Source: Sideroxydans sp. (lineage in GTDB: Bacteria; Pseudomonadota; Gammaproteobacteria; Burkholderiales; Gallionellaceae). From it: 8,166 bases of DNA. The position numbers were made by a program, and so were the translations under genes. How positions within the stretch are numbered: the stretch's first letter is position 1; each line of letters starts with the position of its first letter. Positions 5,336-8,166 of the stretch are shown in pieces. A model generated the notes under the pieces. That model had not been told where the DNA came from. It did not search any database and saw nothing but the letters and a program-made list of their open reading frames with translations. The stretch covers positions 1 through 8,166 of the forward strand of contig JAVBYP010000020.1 of the NCBI GenBank assembly GCA_030823965.1, given 5' to 3'.

Positions 5336-7084
5336 ATGAATCACTCTAGCGCTCAGCTTTATTTTCGTCTGCTTAGTTACGTCAAACCATATTGGCGTAC
5401 CTTTGCAATATCCATAATTGCCATCGTGGTTACAGCTGCGACAGAGCCTCTGTTACCAGCTTTACTGAAACCCTTGCTAGATGGCACATTTGTCAACAAG
5501 GATGACACCGTCATCCGACTCGCGCCATTGATTATCCTGTTGATTTTTTTTGTTCGAGGACTCGCCTCGTTCATTGGAACGTATGCAATCGGATGGGTTG
5601 CTAACAAACTAGTGATGGATCTGCGTGAGGAGATGTTCAATAAATTACTCACGTTACCTACATCCCACTACGACAATCATTCGACTGGCAATCTAATTTC
5701 AAAAGTAACGTACGATGTGACTCAAGTCACTGCCGCTGCCACTAGTGTAGTGACGGTATCCATTCGCGATAGCATCATTATTATCGGGTTGCTAGGTTGG
5801 CTTTTCTACCTCAATTGGAAGCTCACATTGCTTAGCTTATTAATTGTGCCAATCATTGCTATATCTATCCGCATCCTCAATGCGCGACTACGAAATGCCA
5901 GTCGGGATTCACAACGCGCAATGGGTGATATCACGCAAGTAATCGAAGAAAGCATCGCATCCCATAAAGTGGTAAAGCTATTTGGCGGGCAGCAATATGA
6001 GCGCGAGCGATTTAGTGAAACCGCTAATTGGGTGCGTCGTTACATCATGAAACACACAATGTCTGCGGCGGCTAATGTTCCGATTGTGCAAATGATCGCC
6101 GCGATAGCCTTATCCATCATTATTTACCTTGCTACCGTGCAGGCGCGTAGCGACGCAACCACCGTAGGAGGCTTTCTCTCCTTTATCGCAGCAATGCTCA
6201 TGTTGACTGCCCCCATCAAGCGTTTGACAGGTATAAGCGAGCATTTGCAACGTGGCCTAGCCGCAGCCGAAAGCATCTTTGATCTACTCGACACGCCGGG
6301 AGAAGCTAATATAGGAAAGGTCGAGATTGATCGGGCGCAAGGGAATATCTGTTTCGACCATGTAAATATGGCCTATCAGCACGATGACAGATTAGCATTA
6401 CACGACATTTGCCTTACCATCCCCGCCGGGCAAACCGTTGCTTTGGTAGGAGCCTCGGGCAGCGGGAAAAGCACGCTTGCCAACCTAGTGCCCCGATTCT
6501 ATCTTCCCACAAGTGGACGCATCACACTGGATGGGCACGACCTTGCAGACCTCACACTAACTAGTCTGCGCGCCAACATCGCACTTGTCAGTCAAGAAGT
6601 CGTTCTATTCAACGATACAGTTGCAGCTAATATTGCCTACGGTCAGATGCGCACAGTGCCAGAGTCAGAGATTATCGCCGCTGCCAACGCAGCACATGCA
6701 ATGGAATTCATCCGCAATATGCCGCAAGGATTAAACACATTGGTGGGGGAGCGGGGCGTAAAACTTTCTGGCGGGCAACGCCAGCGCATTGCTATCGCAC
6801 GCGCCATTCTAAAGAACACGCCTATCCTCATTCTCGACGAGGCAACATCTGCACTAGACAGTGAGTCAGAACGCCATGTTCAAGCCGCATTAGAAACATT
6901 GATGCACGGCCGCACTTCCCTGGTAATTGCACACCGTTTATCCACCATCGAAAATGCAGATAGAATCGTTGTACTGCAAAAAGGCGAAATAGTTGAGACT
7001 GGGACGCACGATGAGTTACTGAGAAAAAATGGGGTCTATGCTCAATTACATCAGATTCAATTTGGCATTAGCGGCGTCCAATAG
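5336..7084 (+). CDS. msbA: MsbA-type lipid A-core flippase (ABC transporter, fused TMD-NBD)
   Basis: A 582-residue half-transporter, the same length as E. coli MsbA, with membrane domain first and ATPase second. Hydrophobic helices lie at about 22-44, 61-83, 138-160, 163-182, 247-268 and 275-293. The ATPase domain (about 337-575) is intact: Walker A GASGSGKST (372-380), Q-loop Q420, signature LSGGQ (477-481), Walker B ILILDE (497-502), D-loop SALD (505-508) and switch H533. As a homodimer in the inner membrane, MsbA flips lipid A-core to the periplasmic leaflet using ATP. The start at 5336 fits the family; its ribosome site is poor, with a stem-loop just ahead. It follows the family 2 gene by 43 bp and precedes a family 9 gene by 64 bp, which supports LPS as substrate. 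In E. coli msbA sits beside lpxK, which is not seen here. A related exporter for another glycolipid is the main alternative. Confidence 0.88.
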   Translation: MNHSSAQLYFRLLSYVKPYWRTFAISIIAIVVTAATEPLLPALLKPLLDGTFVNKDDTVIRLAPLIILLIFFVRGLASFIGTYAIGWVANKLVMDLREEMFNKLLTLPTSHYDNHSTGNLISKVTYDVTQVTAAATSVVTVSIRDSIIIIGLLGWLFYLNWKLTLLSLLIVPIIAISIRILNARLRNASRDSQRAMGDITQVIEESIASHKVVKLFGGQQYERERFSETANWVRRYIMKHTMSAAANVPIVQMIAAIALSIIIYLATVQARSDATTVGGFLSFIAAMLMLTAPIKRLTGISEHLQRGLAAAESIFDLLDTPGEANIGKVEIDRAQGNICFDHVNMAYQHDDRLALHDICLTIPAGQTVALVGASGSGKSTLANLVPRFYLPTSGRITLDGHDLADLTLTSLRANIALVSQEVVLFNDTVAANIAYGQMRTVPESEIIAAANAAHAMEFIRNMPQGLNTLVGERGVKLSGGQRQRIAIARAILKNTPILILDEATSALDSESERHVQAALETLMHGRTSLVIAHRLSTIENADRIVVLQKGEIVETGTHDELLRKNGVYAQLHQIQFGISGVQ

Positions 7085-7148
7085 GGAATAGCCGCCCAAA
7101 TTTGAAACTCAACTGAGTCAGTACTAGAGATTCTCCATCGTTCCCCAT

Positions 7149-8166
7149 ATGTCTCTACCCTCTGCAGCTACAAACATCCTTCTCATCCAACTCGGTGATA
7201 TTGGCGATGTCGTCCTGACCACGCCGTCCATTCGCGCCCTTAAAAAGACCTATCCGCAAGCACACGTTTCCATACTGGTTTCAAAACCCTATGGTTCACT
7301 ACTGAAGAGTGACCCCAACGTTTACGAAGTTGTCGAAATCGTAAGGACTCGTGGTTCTTTGCTACAGCGATTACGCGAACTTATCACTTTCGCAAAATGC
7401 ATACACCATAAAAACTATGACCTTGTTATTGACCTACGAACTGGAGATCGAGGAGCGATACTCTCATTTCTCACTGGTGCGGCAATGCGAGTCGGCTGTC
7501 ACGGCAACAAGAAACAGTTTTGGCATAACTACTGTTACACAACCATTTTATCCAACCTTCAAGCTGCGCCACTTCCTGCACACCCAGGCGCGGATCAATC
7601 TTTGCGAATCCTGCGCAAACTTGGCATCGATACATCCGACTCCATTCCAAAACTAAACATCGCACCCGAGACGGGTCTGGCTGCAGCAGAATTACTTTCA
7701 AAAGTCGGAATTTCTTCAGGAGGAAGATTTATTTCAATCAATCCATTCTCCCGTTGGAAATACAAGGAATGGAGCAACCAAAAGTGGGGCGAGGTAATAG
7801 ACAGGATTTGGGAAGTGCATCACATCCCATCAGTAATAATTGGATCTAGTGAAGAGGCCGTCGACTGTCAAAGCATCCTAGAAGGGCGTGAAGCCCGCAC
7901 CTTCAGTCTCGCCGGAAAAACTACACTCGCCGAACTAGCTGCAGTGATATCGATGAGTTCTCTTCATCTGGGTGTCGATAGCGCCGCACCCCATATCGCT
8001 GCCGCATTGGGTACGCCAACACTTACCATTCATGGCCCGACCGACTGGCGTGCTTGGCGTATCGTCGATGCGCTTCATCAAGTAGTCAGCCCCAATATGA
8101 GTTGCCTTCCGTGCAACCAGACTGGGTGCGAGGGAAGTGGAAAGAGCAAATGCCTCGATGAGCTCA
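7149..8166 (+). CDS. Family 9 glycosyltransferase (heptosyltransferase, WaaQ-like), 3' end missing
   Basis: The frame is open from the ATG at 7149 to the window end (339 codons plus one base), so the stop lies outside. An in-frame TAG at 7125, with no start codon after it, fixes 7149 as the first possible ATG; a ribosome site is not obvious. The protein starts as the family does: NILLIQLGDIGDVVLTTPSI (9-28). It has PFSRWKYKEWSNQKW (199-213) with the lysine expected at the ADP-heptose site, LGVDSAAPHIAAALGTPT (274-291) and HGPTDWRAW (295-303). A cysteine set follows at C319, C322, C327 and C335. With family members near 350 residues, probably only 10 to 25 are missing. It should add a heptose or similar sugar to the LPS core in the cytoplasm. 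It is a diverged second copy of the enzyme type at 3158-4234, with the same cysteine pattern. The 64-bp gap from msbA holds only a short dyad (ACTCAACTGAGT) and no clear promoter or terminator, so it is probably co-transcribed with msbA. Confidence 0.88.
   Translation, partial: MSLPSAATNILLIQLGDIGDVVLTTPSIRALKKTYPQAHVSILVSKPYGSLLKSDPNVYEVVEIVRTRGSLLQRLRELITFAKCIHHKNYDLVIDLRTGDRGAILSFLTGAAMRVGCHGNKKQFWHNYCYTTILSNLQAAPLPAHPGADQSLRILRKLGIDTSDSIPKLNIAPETGLAAAELLSKVGISSGGRFISINPFSRWKYKEWSNQKWGEVIDRIWEVHHIPSVIIGSSEEAVDCQSILEGREARTFSLAGKTTLAELAAVISMSSLHLGVDSAAPHIAAALGTPTLTIHGPTDWRAWRIVDALHQVVSPNMSCLPCNQTGCEGSGKSKCLDEL

Noticed and set aside
5377..5652. A 91-codon minus-strand open frame
   Set aside because: It is antisense to the membrane domain of MsbA and has no features of its own.
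7351..7777. Three small open frames (7351-7656 +, 7471-7701 -, 7595-7777 -)
   Set aside because: All lie out of frame within the unfinished family 9 gene at 7149-8166, whose motifs account for this region.
1..8166. tRNA, rRNA, CRISPR array, insertion sequence or phage genes
   Set aside because: No repeat-spacer pattern, transposase or integrase motif, cloverleaf or terminal repeats were found on reading; nearly all sequence is taken by surface-glycan genes.

Overview
The window is part of a lipopolysaccharide (LPS) core and O-antigen assembly locus of a Gram-negative bacterium. Its core is an O-antigen ligase, an MsbA-type lipid A-core flippase and five glycosyltransferases. The moderate GC content (roughly 40 to 55% by hand counts on sample lines) and the style of the proteins suggest a betaproteobacterium, perhaps of the Nitrosomonadales/Gallionellaceae kind. 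That placement is an impression, because the window holds no marker gene.

Layout. Bases 2-919 (+) hold the 3' part of a CgeB-like glycosyltransferase that starts before the window. A three-gene block follows on the minus strand, transcribed right to left: a family 9 (heptosyltransferase-type) glycosyltransferase (4234 to 3158), a WaaL-like O-antigen ligase (3096 to 1810) and a family 2 glycosyltransferase (1784 to 870). Gaps within this block are 61 and 25 bp. Its last gene collides tail-to-tail with the CgeB-like gene in a 50-bp coding overlap. A 218-bp divergent intergenic region (4235-4452) separates it from a plus-strand block: a second family 2 glycosyltransferase (4453-5292), MsbA (5336-7084) and a second family 9 glycosyltransferase (7149 to beyond the window end). 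The last gene is missed by a search for closed ORFs because its stop lies outside the window.

How the genes fit together. The family 9 and family 2 enzymes, and probably the CgeB-like enzyme, would add sugars to lipid A-core on the cytoplasmic side. MsbA would flip the finished lipid A-core to the periplasmic face, and the WaaL-like protein would join an undecaprenyl-linked O-chain to it there. Each arm carries one family 2 enzyme, one polytopic membrane protein and one family 9 enzyme. The two family 2 proteins are clear paralogues: about half of their first 240 residues are identical without a gap. They lie in opposite orientation, with a 36-bp near-identical patch that forms an inverted repeat around the ligase and one family 9 gene.

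I see no tRNA, rRNA, CRISPR array, transposase, integrase or convincing rho-independent terminator. The most interesting points are the inverted paralogues with a base-composition step in one of them, the coding overlap at 870-919, and stem-loops just before waaL and msbA. The gene families themselves are known, and I did not find a novel system.
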